Assembly: GCA_016710635.1 (NCBI GenBank)
Contig: JADJVL010000003.1
Coordinates: 1-64,000 of the forward strand
Source: Holophagaceae bacterium
GTDB lineage: Bacteria > Acidobacteriota > Holophagae > Holophagales > Holophagaceae
Direction: 5' to 3'
DNA: 64,000 nucleotides
Position 1 is the stretch's first letter. Each line of letters opens with the position of its first letter. This document shows positions 24,154 to 34,117 of the stretch, in pieces. Both the position numbers and the translations under genes were made by a program. The notes beneath the pieces are model-generated. The model made no database searches. It saw nothing but the letters and a program-made list of their open reading frames with translations, and had not been told where the DNA came from.

Positions 24154-25791
24154 ATGGCCACCCTCCTTCAAGCCGCGCCATCCCCCGCCCTGGCCACCGC
24201 CCTCACCCGGACGACGATCGAGGATGCCCTCTGGTCCATGATCTCGACCTGGCTCGATGAGAGCCGGGACGAGCGCACCTGCCTCCGGGTCCTCCACCAG
24301 AAGTGCCTGGCCCTCTGCACCAGCGGCCTCCTCGGCAAGGACCTGGCGAAGCAGCAGGTCGAATCCCTCGAGCTGCGACTGCGCGAGCTCCTGCTGCGCG
24401 GCCAGAGGCTGAACCTTCAGGAGCACATGGGGGTGAGCGACATCCTGCTGGGACTGCGCCACGACCTGAGCCCCGCGCTGGCCTGGGAGGAGCCCCAGGG
24501 CCTGCCGTGGGTCTGCTTCCTCGGTCCCGTCGAGGGCCTCGAATCCATTCCCGACCACGCCCTGGCCTCGGGCTACCGCATCGACATCTTCCCGGACGAA
24601 GCGTCCCTCGTCGCCCGGACCGCCCGGCGGACGCCGGACCTGCTCTGCCTGGACCTGTCCCATGCCTTCCCGGGGCCGGATGGCTCCGCCTCCTTCCTGT
24701 CCCGCCTCCAGGCCGGCCGGTCCCATCCGATTCCGGTGGCCTTCCTTTCCGACCGCGCGGATCTGGATGCGCGGCTCGCCGCCCTCCGCGCCGGCGGCGT
24801 GGCCTTCTTCCCCAGCCCCATCAATGTGAGAGCGTTGACCGAAAAGCTCGAGCATCTGGTCCGCCGCGCCCACCAGGAGCCCTTCCGCATCCTGATCGTG
24901 GAGGACGAGCCCATCAGCGCCGCCTTCTGTTCGCGGATCCTGGAAGCCCAGGGCATGGAGGTCGTCACCGTCACGGATCCTCTCAAGGCCATGCAGCCCC
25001 TCGTGGAACTGAGGCCCGACCTGGTCCTCATGGACCTCCACATGCCGGGCTGCAGCGGCGAGGAGCTCGCCTCGGTGATCCGCCAGGAGGACGCCTTCGT
25101 CGGCCTTCCCATCGTGTACCTCAGCGCCGAGCGCAACCGGGAGCACCAGCTGGCCGCCCTCAACCTGGGCGCCGAGGACTTCGTCACCAAGCCGGTCTCG
25201 CCCTCGCACCTTGTCTCCATCGTGACGACCCGCGTCCTCCGCGGGCGTCAGCTCCGCAGCCTCATGGAGCGGGACCGGCTGACCGGGCTGCTCAACTACG
25301 CCTCGCTCAAGGAGCACCTGCGCCGGGAAATCGGCCGGGCCGAGCGCTCCCATGCCCCGCTGACCTACGCCATGATCGACCTGGACCACTTCAAGCAGGT
25401 GAATGACGCCCACGGCCACCCCGCAGGGGATTCGGTGCTGGTCAACCTCGCCAGGCTCCTCCAGCGGCGCCTGCGGCGCACGGACATCATCGGGCGCTAC
25501 GGGGGCGAGGAATTCGCCGTGATCCTGCCGGAAACCTCCCTCGAGGAGGCCCGCGGGGTGATGGAGGATCTCCGGCAGAGCTTCCAGGACCTGCCCCACC
25601 TGCTCGACGGGGAGGCCGTGCATCTCACCTTCAGCTGCGGCCTGGCCGCCGCGGAGGACTTCTCCCATCCCATGATGCTCATCCGGGCGGCGGACGCCGC
25701 CCTCTACGAAGCCAAGGGCGCGGGCCGCAACCGGGTCGTCTGCCACCGGGCGCCGGCCACCCCCGTGCGGCTCGCCTCAGCCCAGGGTTGA
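24154..25791 (+). CDS. Diguanylate cyclase with two receiver domains (REC-REC-GGDEF)
   Basis: 545 residues from the ATG at 24154, which has AGGAG 7 nt upstream. An N-terminal helical segment of about 110 residues is followed by a receiver-like domain (LLCLDLSHAFPG), a second canonical receiver domain (ILIVEDEPIS, phospho-Asp in LVLMDLHMPG, Lys in FVTKPVSP) and a GGDEF domain. The active-site loop is RYGGEEFAVIL and an inhibitory-site RxxD (RRTD) precedes it by the usual five residues. It should make c-di-GMP from GTP with product inhibition. It follows the EAL gene closely in the same direction. Confidence 0.9.
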   Translation: MATLLQAAPSPALATALTRTTIEDALWSMISTWLDESRDERTCLRVLHQKCLALCTSGLLGKDLAKQQVESLELRLRELLLRGQRLNLQEHMGVSDILLGLRHDLSPALAWEEPQGLPWVCFLGPVEGLESIPDHALASGYRIDIFPDEASLVARTARRTPDLLCLDLSHAFPGPDGSASFLSRLQAGRSHPIPVAFLSDRADLDARLAALRAGGVAFFPSPINVRALTEKLEHLVRRAHQEPFRILIVEDEPISAAFCSRILEAQGMEVVTVTDPLKAMQPLVELRPDLVLMDLHMPGCSGEELASVIRQEDAFVGLPIVYLSAERNREHQLAALNLGAEDFVTKPVSPSHLVSIVTTRVLRGRQLRSLMERDRLTGLLNYASLKEHLRREIGRAERSHAPLTYAMIDLDHFKQVNDAHGHPAGDSVLVNLARLLQRRLRRTDIIGRYGGEEFAVILPETSLEEARGVMEDLRQSFQDLPHLLDGEAVHLTFSCGLAAAEDFSHPMMLIRAADAALYEAKGAGRNRVVCHRAPATPVRLASAQG

Positions 25792-25996
25792 CGCGGCAGG
25801 AGGCGGTTCGGCCTCCCTTGGGATGTCCATTCCGTGGACGCCCCATCCAGGTTCCTGGACACCCTGGTCAGCGAACCCCTCGCCCTCCGCGGAGAAGTGC
25901 CCTGCACGGGGCCTTTCCGGACGCGGCGCGGGCTGGCGCGGTTGATGCTGCAAGTCCTGTGAACCCGTCCGCACGGCCTCTAAGAAAGGGTCCGCC
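25792..25996. other. 205-bp upstream region of the second AAA+ gene
   Basis: No ORF. It contains the sigma-54-like element at 25934-25949 and an AGAAAGGG Shine-Dalgarno before the start at 25997. The rest appears unstructured. Confidence 0.35.
25934..25949 (+). promoter_or_regulatory. Candidate sigma-54 (-24/-12) promoter
   Basis: TGGCGCG, four bases, ATGCT, with GG and GC 10 bp apart, 47 bp before the start at 25997. It is identical, apart from the N4 spacer, to the element before the paralogue at 18850, while surrounding sequence differs. That argues for retained function rather than recent duplication. Confidence 0.55.
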
Positions 25997-26872
25997 ATGT
26001 ACGTCGAACACCTTGATCCCTTCATCGGCGCCAGCGCTGCTGTCGCCCTGCTGCGCCAGGAAGCCACCCACCTCCAGGACGACGCCTTGCCGGTCCTGAT
26101 CCTCGGAGAGCCCGGCAGCGGCAAGGGTGCGCTCGCCCGCTGGATCCACCAGCACGGTCCCCGCCGCGCGGAGCCCTTCGTGGAAGTGCCCTGCCTGCCG
26201 GGCCTCGCCGGACAGCTCGACGCGAGGATCTTTGGAACCGAAGGCTTTCCCTGCGATCCGCGCCATCCCTCCCGGGCGGGCCTGCTGGAGCAGCTCGGCG
26301 CCGGCACGCTCTTCCTTGATGAAATCGCCAATCTCGATCTGGGGCTGCAGCACCGCCTGGACTGGGTGATCGAAAGCCGGGAATTCCAGCGGGCCGGTGG
26401 CTCCGAGGCCCGGAGGGCGGGTTTCCGCATCATCGCCTCCAGCGCCCAGGACATGGATGCCCTGGTCCGCCGGGGCGCCTTCCGCTGGGACCTCCACGCT
26501 TCGCTCTGCGCCCACGTGCTGCTGGTCCCGCCGCTCCGGCACCGCCCCGAGGACATCCCGGTCCTGGTGGCGCGGATGCTCGAACATCTGGGCAATCGCA
26601 CCCGGAGATCCGGGCTCACCCTCAGCCCCGAGGCCCTGGACGCCCTGCTGGACTACCGCTGGCCCTGGAACATCCGGGAACTGCGGGGCTGCATCGAGCG
26701 GGCCGCGCGGTCCTGCGCAGGCAACCGGATCGGTTCTGAGCACCTGCAACTGGGCAGCGCCCGCGCGCCCCTTGGTGCCGAAGGCAGGCGCTGGGAGAGG
26801 CCGCGCGACGCCGCCGCGGCCTCGCCCATCCGCCTTGGTCCGCCCCGCCTGGCCTGCGCGTCGCGGTCCTGA
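25997..26872 (+). CDS. Sigma-54-type AAA+ ATPase lacking GAFTGA and HTH (second copy)
   Basis: 291 residues. Walker A GEPGSGKG (37-44) and Walker B GTLFLDE (about 103-109) are present, as is YRWPWNIRELRGCIERA. The L1 loop again lacks GAFTGA (FGTEGFPCDPRHPSRAGLLE), and the C-terminal tail of about 50 residues has no helix-turn-helix. FVEVPC replaces the usual FVxxNC in both copies. A strong AGAAAGGG site precedes the start. It is paralogous to the gene at 18850, the two bracketing the c-di-GMP/sigma-54 island. Likely a modulator rather than a sigma-54 activator. Confidence 0.8.
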   Translation: MYVEHLDPFIGASAAVALLRQEATHLQDDALPVLILGEPGSGKGALARWIHQHGPRRAEPFVEVPCLPGLAGQLDARIFGTEGFPCDPRHPSRAGLLEQLGAGTLFLDEIANLDLGLQHRLDWVIESREFQRAGGSEARRAGFRIIASSAQDMDALVRRGAFRWDLHASLCAHVLLVPPLRHRPEDIPVLVARMLEHLGNRTRRSGLTLSPEALDALLDYRWPWNIRELRGCIERAARSCAGNRIGSEHLQLGSARAPLGAEGRRWERPRDAAAASPIRLGPPRLACASRS

Positions 26873-26905
26873 GGCGAGCCTGCGGCCCGGAGCGGCTCGG
26901 CGCCT

Positions 26906-27463
26906 TCAGGGAAGGCTGGGACCTGGCACCGGGGCCTGCACGCGCTCCTCGAAGGCCACGGCTCCCTTCTCCCCCACCCGGATGATCCAGATGCGGTCGT
27001 AGGTCTTGGATGTCCAGACCGGCAGTTCGTCCTTCACCCCCAGCGCCCGCGCGAAGGGTTCGTGGGGGCCGTGGTGCCATGCGAGCACCACGGTGCGGCC
27101 CCGGAAATCCTTCAGCAGTTCCGCCGCCAGCTCCGCGCTCTGCTCGTTGTTCCGCACCAGCGGCGCGAGCTGCAGCCGCTCGGCGAGGGGCGCCAGGGTC
27201 TCCTGCGTGCGGCGGCGCTGGGAGACCACGAGGGCGGCGGGGCGGAAAACCGCCAGCTGATCGATCAGAGCCCGGGCACGGGCACGGCCCGCTTCGGACA
27301 AGGGGGAATCCGGATCGGAATCGGAAGCCTTTTCAGCGTGGCGGACGAGGACGATGGTCGTGACCGGCTCGGCCCGTGGCGATGGCGATGGCGCGGGGGC
27401 CTGGGCGTGGAGGACCGCCGCGAAGAGGGAAGGCAACAGGAGCTGGAAGCGGCGCAGGCTCAC
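26906..27463 (-). CDS. Exported histidine phosphatase superfamily protein (SixA/PGM-like)
   Basis: 185 residues from a GTG at 27463 that overlaps the upstream stop (GTGA); AGGAGG lies at a good distance. A signal peptide (LLLPSLFAAVLHAQA) is followed by the catalytic motif VLVRHAEKA near residue 40, VSQRRRTQETLAPLAERL and a second histidine in LAWHHGPHEPFA. The fold removes phosphate from small molecules or phosphohistidine. The signal peptide points to a periplasmic role, unlike cytoplasmic SixA. It is cotranscribed with the aldo/keto reductase. Confidence 0.8.
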   Translation of the reverse strand: MSLRRFQLLLPSLFAAVLHAQAPAPSPSPRAEPVTTIVLVRHAEKASDSDPDSPLSEAGRARARALIDQLAVFRPAALVVSQRRRTQETLAPLAERLQLAPLVRNNEQSAELAAELLKDFRGRTVVLAWHHGPHEPFARALGVKDELPVWTSKTYDRIWIIRVGEKGAVAFEERVQAPVPGPSLP

Positions 27464-28545
27464 CACCGGTCCTCCTCGCCTTTGGGGGCCAAGGGCCACG
27501 GGCTGGACGCCAGGCCATTGATCTCGGTGCCGCCCTGGCTCACGGCCCGGGTGTTGGCGAGGAAGCCATGGGGAAACACGGGCTCGGGGGCGCTGACGGC
27601 ATCGAGCCGGGCGGTCTGGTCCGCGGAGAGGACGACTTCGAGGCTGCGGAGGTTGGCGTCCAGCTGGGCGAGGGTGCGGGCGCCGAGAATGGGGCTGGCC
27701 ACGCAGGGTCGCGCCTGCACCCAGGCCAGGGCGACCTCCGCCACGGGCCGGCCCTGCTCCGACGCCACCGCCTCGAGGGCTTCGGTGATGCCCCAGGTGC
27801 GCTCGGTGAAGTACTTCGAGTCCGGCCCATGGCGGCCTTCGCCCTCGGGCCGCCGCGACCGGCCGTACTTGCCCGTGAGCAACCCGCCCTTGAGGGGCGA
27901 CCAGGGCGTGATCCCAAGCCCGGTGGCCTGGGCCATGGGCACCAGGTCGTGCTCGACGGTGCGTTCCATGAGGGAGTACTCGATCTGGAGGGCGATGAAG
28001 GGCGTCCAGCCCCGGAAGCGGGCTTCGGTCTGGCCCATCGCCACCCGCCAGGCCGGAGTGTCCGAAGCGCCGAGGTAGCGGACCTTGCCCGCGCGGACGA
28101 GGTCGTCCAGGGCCCGCAGCGTCTCCTCGATGGGCGTGTGGGCATCGTGGAAGTGCATCCAGTAGAGGTCGATGTAGTCGGTCTTGAGCCTGCGCAGGCT
28201 CTGCTCGCAGTTGTAGGCGATGCTCTTGCGGGAGGCGCCGCCGGCGTTGGGGTCCCCGGTGTGGAGGTTGCCGCAGAACTTGGTGGCCACCACGGCCCGC
28301 TGCCGCGCGCCCTTCGCCTGCAGCCACGCCCCGAGGATCGTTTCGCTATGGCCCTTGGTGTAGATGTTCGCCGTGTCGATGAAATTGCCCCCCTGCTCCC
28401 AGTAGCGCTCCAGCATTGCCTGGCTCTCCGGCACATCCGCGCCCCAGCCCCAGTCCAGGCCGAAGGTCATGGTTCCCAGGCAGAGGGGCGAGACCCGCAG
28501 GCCCGACTGGCCGAGGGTGCGATAGGCGTCTAGGCGCGAGGGCAT
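27460..28545 (-). CDS. Aldo/keto reductase
   Basis: 361 residues. The (beta/alpha)8 aldo/keto reductase catalytic tetrad is visible: Asp and Tyr in GGNFIDTANIYTKGHSE, Lys in VVATKF, and His in DLYWMHFHD. SLRRLKTDYIDLYWMH and ITPWSPLKGGLLTGKYG are typical of the YajO/Tas-like group using NADPH. The physiological substrate is unknown. First gene of a two-gene operon with the histidine phosphatase. Confidence 0.9.
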   Translation of the reverse strand: MPSRLDAYRTLGQSGLRVSPLCLGTMTFGLDWGWGADVPESQAMLERYWEQGGNFIDTANIYTKGHSETILGAWLQAKGARQRAVVATKFCGNLHTGDPNAGGASRKSIAYNCEQSLRRLKTDYIDLYWMHFHDAHTPIEETLRALDDLVRAGKVRYLGASDTPAWRVAMGQTEARFRGWTPFIALQIEYSLMERTVEHDLVPMAQATGLGITPWSPLKGGLLTGKYGRSRRPEGEGRHGPDSKYFTERTWGITEALEAVASEQGRPVAEVALAWVQARPCVASPILGARTLAQLDANLRSLEVVLSADQTARLDAVSAPEPVFPHGFLANTRAVSQGGTEINGLASSPWPLAPKGEEDRW

Positions 28546-28602
28546 GGCGGATCTCCAGCGGGCGGGAAAATGGCGCCTCCAGCCTACCGCCTCGGCCCGC
28601 GA

Positions 28603-29673
28603 TCAGTAGACCGGCAGGGGATCCTGATCGGGATGGGCCTCGAGGATGCGGCGGAAGCCCGCGAGGTTTTCCAGGAACAGGCTCACGAGGCCCGGTTCGA
28701 AGTGGCTGCCGGAACCCTGCTCCAGGAAGGGCACGATGCGCGCTTCGGGCCAGGGATCCTTGTAGTAGCGCCGGTTGGCCAAAGCATCGTAGACGTCCAC
28801 GAGGGCGGTGATCCTGGCCTCCACGGGGATCGTCTCCCCCTTGAGGCCGTTCGGGTAGCCGCCGCCGTCCCACTTCTCGTGGTGGCAGGCGGCGATGCGG
28901 GCGCCCATCTGGATGAAGGGCACCTGGCTGCCCTTGAGGATCGCGGCGCCCATGGTGGTGTGGCGCTTCATCATCACCCACTCGCTTTCCGTCAATTCCC
29001 CGGGCTTCTGCAGGATGGCGTCCGGCACGCCGATCTTGCCGATGTCATGCATGGGGGCGGCGGCGCGGATGCGTTCGATGTCGGATTCGTCCCAGCCCAT
29101 CAGCGCCGCCATCTCCGCGGCGTAGAGGCCGATGCGCCGCACGTGGGCGCCGGTCTCGTGGTCCCGGTACTCGCTGGCGGCGATGAGACGGTAGCTGAGC
29201 TCCTCCCGGCTGTGGCGGATCATCTCCGTGGCCTCCCGGACCCGCCGTTCGAGCTGATGCTCCCGTTCCACGTAGGCCAGTTCCAGCATGCGCCGCCGCA
29301 GGGCGCTGGAGACCTGCAGAAGGATCTCCCTTGGCTGGAAGGGCTTCAGGACGTAGCCGACGGCGCCATGCTGCAGGCAGTCCAGGGCCAGCCCGGCGTC
29401 ATCCAGCCCGCTCACCATGATCATGCTGAGGTCGGGAAACCTCGGCTCGAGGATCTTCACCAGGTCCAGCCCGGTGCCCCCGGGCATCTCGATGTCGGAA
29501 AGCACCAGGTGGAAGGGTTCCCGGTCCAGCCAGTCCAGCGCCTCGGCCATGGTGCCTGCTTCGGTCACCCGGTAGCCCACGGATTGCAGGATGCCCCGCA
29601 GGGCGACGCGGATGATGGGCTGGTCGTCGACCACCAGGATGCGCACATCGTGGGGGTCCGGATTCGGGTGCAT
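28603..29673 (-). CDS. Response regulator with HD-GYP domain (c-di-GMP phosphodiesterase)
   Basis: About 356 residues from the ATG at 29673; an ATG at 29685 adds four residues and cannot be excluded, since neither has a clear Shine-Dalgarno. Receiver domain: ILVVDDQPIIR with phospho-Asp in LVLSDIEMPGG and Lys in VLKPFQP. The HD-GYP domain has RDHETGAHVRRI, MHDIGKIGVPD, MKRHTTMGAAIL and HHEKWDGGGYPNGLKGETIP, all expected metal and signature residues. It should hydrolyse c-di-GMP under phosphorylation control. Adds to the c-di-GMP proteins at 22836 and 24154. Confidence 0.9.
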   Translation of the reverse strand: MHPNPDPHDVRILVVDDQPIIRVALRGILQSVGYRVTEAGTMAEALDWLDREPFHLVLSDIEMPGGTGLDLVKILEPRFPDLSMIMVSGLDDAGLALDCLQHGAVGYVLKPFQPREILLQVSSALRRRMLELAYVEREHQLERRVREATEMIRHSREELSYRLIAASEYRDHETGAHVRRIGLYAAEMAALMGWDESDIERIRAAAPMHDIGKIGVPDAILQKPGELTESEWVMMKRHTTMGAAILKGSQVPFIQMGARIAACHHEKWDGGGYPNGLKGETIPVEARITALVDVYDALANRRYYKDPWPEARIVPFLEQGSGSHFEPGLVSLFLENLAGFRRILEAHPDQDPLPVY

Positions 29674-29820
29674 GGGGAGGATCATGCGCCAGACCCGCGA
29701 CTTTTCCCAGGGGACAATGCGTCCCATGGCGGGCGGGCGCTCCGGGCTGGCCTGACGCCCTCCCGGGGGCTGGCGCCGTCGCCGGGCTTCCTGCATCCTC
29801 AGACGGATGCCGGAGCCCTC

Positions 29821-30285
29821 ATGAAAGCCGCCCACATCCTCCTCGGCGTCGCCGGCCTGGGCGCCCTCGTCCTGGGGAGCCTGGCCTGGCGCGCCCAGCT
29901 GAGTCGCACCCGGCCCCCTCAGCTGGGCCTGGCGCAGGGGCGCCTGCGACCTTGCGGGGACCGGCCCAACGCGGTCTGCAGCGAGGATCCCCGGCCGGAC
30001 CACCACGTGGAGCCCCTGCCCTTCACCAGCCCGCCTGACGAAGCCATGGCCCGCCTCCAGCGCCTGCTGGCCACCCAACCCCGGGCCCGCATCATCGGCT
30101 CCGGCGGGAGCTATCTGCACGCCGAGTTCCGCAGCGCCCTCTGGGGCTTCGTGGACGACGTGGAGTTCCGGGTGGACGAAGGCGCCAAGGTCATCCACCT
30201 CCGCAGCGCCAGCCGCCAGGGCTACTCGGACATGGGCGTGAATCGCAAGCGGGTGGAAGCGCTGCGGGCGGCTTTCGGCAAGTGA
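29821..30285 (+). CDS. DUF1499 domain protein
   Basis: 154 residues from the ATG at 29821, with GGAG 6 nt before. The N-terminal hydrophobic segment (HILLGVAGLGALVLGSLAW) looks like a membrane anchor or uncleaved signal. The DUF1499 body has CGDRPNAVCSEDP, YLHAEFRSALWGFVDDVEFRVDE and the C-terminal HLRSASRQGYSDMGVNRKRVEALRAAF. DUF1499 proteins have no defined activity. Divergent from the HD-GYP regulator and convergent with the next gene. Confidence 0.85.
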   Translation: MKAAHILLGVAGLGALVLGSLAWRAQLSRTRPPQLGLAQGRLRPCGDRPNAVCSEDPRPDHHVEPLPFTSPPDEAMARLQRLLATQPRARIIGSGGSYLHAEFRSALWGFVDDVEFRVDEGAKVIHLRSASRQGYSDMGVNRKRVEALRAAFGK

Positions 30286-30302
30286 GCCGAAGCCGTTAAG
30301 AC

Positions 30303-30749
30303 CTACCGCGCCCAGTCCAGGCTGTCCCGCTTGGCCTCGAAGTGGGCGCCCAGGCCGCGCCGGGTGGCCTCGTCGCAAAGTTCCAGGGCGCCGTGGAAGT
30401 CCCCCAGCTCGGAGCGGGCCTGGATGCCCCGCTCGAAGATCGCCATGGTGGGCAGGCTGCGCTTCAGCTCGGCGCCGAGATCCGTCTCCGCCGCCGCGAG
30501 GTTGGCCAGCGCCCCCTTCACCGCGTCGTCGCAGCCCTGCCAGTCCCCCAGCTTCGCCCGGGTGTCCGCCAGCAGATCGAAGAGGAAGCACTTCACCGCG
30601 TTGGGCAGGGAGTGCTGGCCCTCCTGGGTGCGTTCCAGATACTTCAGCGCCGCCGCGGAGCCGACGATGTCAGCTTCCCGGTAGCCGGCGCGGAGGTCCG
30701 CCAGGATGTCGGGGATGGATTTCTTCACGGGTTCGGGGCGGCGGGCCAT
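30303..30749 (-). CDS. Hypothetical alpha-helical protein, TPR-like
   Basis: 148 residues, predominantly helical with alternating Ala/Leu patterns (AALKYLERTQEGQHSLPNAVKCFLFDLLADTRAKLGDW), resembling degenerate tetratricopeptide helices. No signal peptide. No family is recognised with confidence. It lies downstream of guaA on the same strand, separated by 136 bp that hold a strong hairpin, so it may have its own promoter. Confidence 0.55.
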   Translation of the reverse strand: MARRPEPVKKSIPDILADLRAGYREADIVGSAAALKYLERTQEGQHSLPNAVKCFLFDLLADTRAKLGDWQGCDDAVKGALANLAAAETDLGAELKRSLPTMAIFERGIQARSELGDFHGALELCDEATRRGLGAHFEAKRDSLDWAR

Positions 30750-30826
30750 GGGGGTCTCGATTGCAGGCTTCGTGGACGGGTTGCTAGATCGGAAATGCGT
30801 ATGTAAAACCTCACGCAGTAATTCGC

Positions 30827-30884
30827 CGGGTGGGGCCCCGCTTCGCGGAGGACATCTAGTCCTCCGCTACACGACCCACCGCGG
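30827..30884 (-). terminator. Nested hairpin after guaA, possible terminator
   Basis: An inner 9-bp perfect stem GCGGAGGAC/GTCCTCCGC (30845-30853 with 30859-30867, 5-nt loop) sits inside an outer pairing of GGTGGG (30829-30834) with CCCACC (30875-30880). It starts two bases after the guaA stop. No T-run follows on the minus strand, so termination is only a possibility; it could also stabilise the mRNA end. Confidence 0.4.
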
Positions 30885-30885
30885 C

Positions 30886-32415
30886 TCATTCATATTCGAT
30901 CGTCGCCGGGGGCTTGCTGGTGATGTCGAAGACCACCCGGTTGATGCCCTTCACCTCCCGCACGATGCGCTGGGCGATGCGGTCCAGCAGTTCGTGGGGC
31001 AGGCGCGCCCAGTCGGCGGTCATGAAGTCCTCGCTGGTCACCGCGCGGATGGCGCAGATGAACTGATAGGTGCGCTCGTCGCCCATGATGCCCACGGTCT
31101 GCACCGGCAGCAGGACGGCGAAGGCCTGGCTGGTCTTCGCGTACCAGCCGCTGGCTTTCAATTCCTCGAGGAAGACGGCGTCCGCGTTCTGCAGGATGCG
31201 GACCCGCTCCCTCGTGATGGCGCCGGGCAGGCGGACCGCCAGACCAGGACCCGGGAAGGGGTGACGGGCGTTCATCTCTTCGGGAAGGCCGAGGGCGAGG
31301 CCCGCGGCCCGCACTTCGTCCTTGAACAGCTCGCGCAAGGGCTCCACGAGCTTCAGCTTCATGCGCTCCGGCAGGCCGCCCACATTGTGGTGGCTCTTCA
31401 CCAGCACGGCGCCGCCGATGCCACTGCTTTCGATGACGTCGGGATAGGTCGTGCCCTGGCCCAGGAAGTCGGCGCCCGTCTTCTTCGCCTCCCGGTCGAA
31501 GACGTCGATGAAGGTCGCCCCGATGATCTTCCGCTTGGCCTCCGGATCCGTGACGCCCTCCAGCTTGTCCAGGAACTCGTCGGAGGCGTCCACCCATACC
31601 ACCTGGAGATCGAAGGGCGCGAAGGTGGCCTGCACCTGCTTCATCTCATCCTTGCGCATGAGGCCGTGGTCCACGAAGACGCAGGTGAGCTGCTTGCCGA
31701 TGGCCCGGTGCAGCAGCAGGGCCGCGACGCTGGAATCGACGCCTCCACTCAGACCCAGGACCACCTTCCCATCGCCCACCTGCTCCCGGATCCGCGCGAC
31801 CTTTTCCTCGATGAAATGGCCCGCGTTCCAGTTCAGCTCCATGCCGCAGTGCTCCAGGAAGTTCAGGAGCAGGGCGTTGCCGTGGACCGTGTGGGTGACT
31901 TCGGGATGGAACTGGATGCCGTAGCGGCGTCGGGCGCCGTCCTCCATGGCGGCGACCGGCACGCCTTCCGTGCGGGCGGTGACGGCGTAGCCTTCCGGGG
32001 CCTGCTCCACGTGGTCGCCGTGGCTCATCCACACGACCTGGTCCCCGGCCATGCCCTTGAAGAGCATGGAGCCGCCCCCGTCGCAGGTGATGGTGGCCTT
32101 GCCGTACTCGCGCTTGGCGCTGCGGCGCAGCTCCCCGCCGAAGTTGCGGGCCATGAGCTGCTGGCCGTAGCAGATGCCGAGCACGGGCACGCCCAGCTCG
32201 AAGATTCCAGGATCGGCGTCCGGAGCTCCCGCCTCCAGCACGGAATTCGGGCCGCCGCTGAGGATCACGCCCTTCAGGTCCGGGCCGCCGATCTCCGCGG
32301 CGGTGGCGCCGGGTCCATAGACCAGTCCAAACGCGCCCAGCTCCCGCAGCCGCCGGGTGATGAGCCGGGTGTACTGGCTGCCGTAGTCGAGGATGGCGAT
32401 GCGCTCGTGGTGCAT
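30886..32415 (-). CDS. guaA: GMP synthase (glutamine-hydrolysing)
   Basis: 509 residues from the ATG at 32415 (GGAG 5 nt upstream). The class I glutamine amidotransferase domain has the nucleophile in GVPVLGICYGQQLMA and the His/Glu pair in GIQFHPEVTHT. The ATP-pyrophosphatase domain has the P-loop LGLSGGVDSSVAALLLHR, and the C-terminal dimerisation domain ends ITSKPPATIEYE, the classical GuaA terminus. It converts XMP to GMP. The length equals typical bacterial GuaA. It is divergent from a histidine kinase gene. Confidence 0.97.
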   Translation of the reverse strand: MHHERIAILDYGSQYTRLITRRLRELGAFGLVYGPGATAAEIGGPDLKGVILSGGPNSVLEAGAPDADPGIFELGVPVLGICYGQQLMARNFGGELRRSAKREYGKATITCDGGGSMLFKGMAGDQVVWMSHGDHVEQAPEGYAVTARTEGVPVAAMEDGARRRYGIQFHPEVTHTVHGNALLLNFLEHCGMELNWNAGHFIEEKVARIREQVGDGKVVLGLSGGVDSSVAALLLHRAIGKQLTCVFVDHGLMRKDEMKQVQATFAPFDLQVVWVDASDEFLDKLEGVTDPEAKRKIIGATFIDVFDREAKKTGADFLGQGTTYPDVIESSGIGGAVLVKSHHNVGGLPERMKLKLVEPLRELFKDEVRAAGLALGLPEEMNARHPFPGPGLAVRLPGAITRERVRILQNADAVFLEELKASGWYAKTSQAFAVLLPVQTVGIMGDERTYQFICAIRAVTSEDFMTADWARLPHELLDRIAQRIVREVKGINRVVFDITSKPPATIEYE

Positions 32416-32514
32416 GGAGGCTCCAATCCTCCATTCTCCCTGGGCGCGGCGCTTCTGGCCACCCCGCACCAGGGCGCATACACTGGCCACCCAAGCCCCG
32501 CAGAGCCGCCGACC

Positions 32515-34081
<1,567 letters not shown>

Positions 34082-34117
34082 GGCACGGATCTCGATCGAG
34101 GGCTGTGGGCAGGCGGC

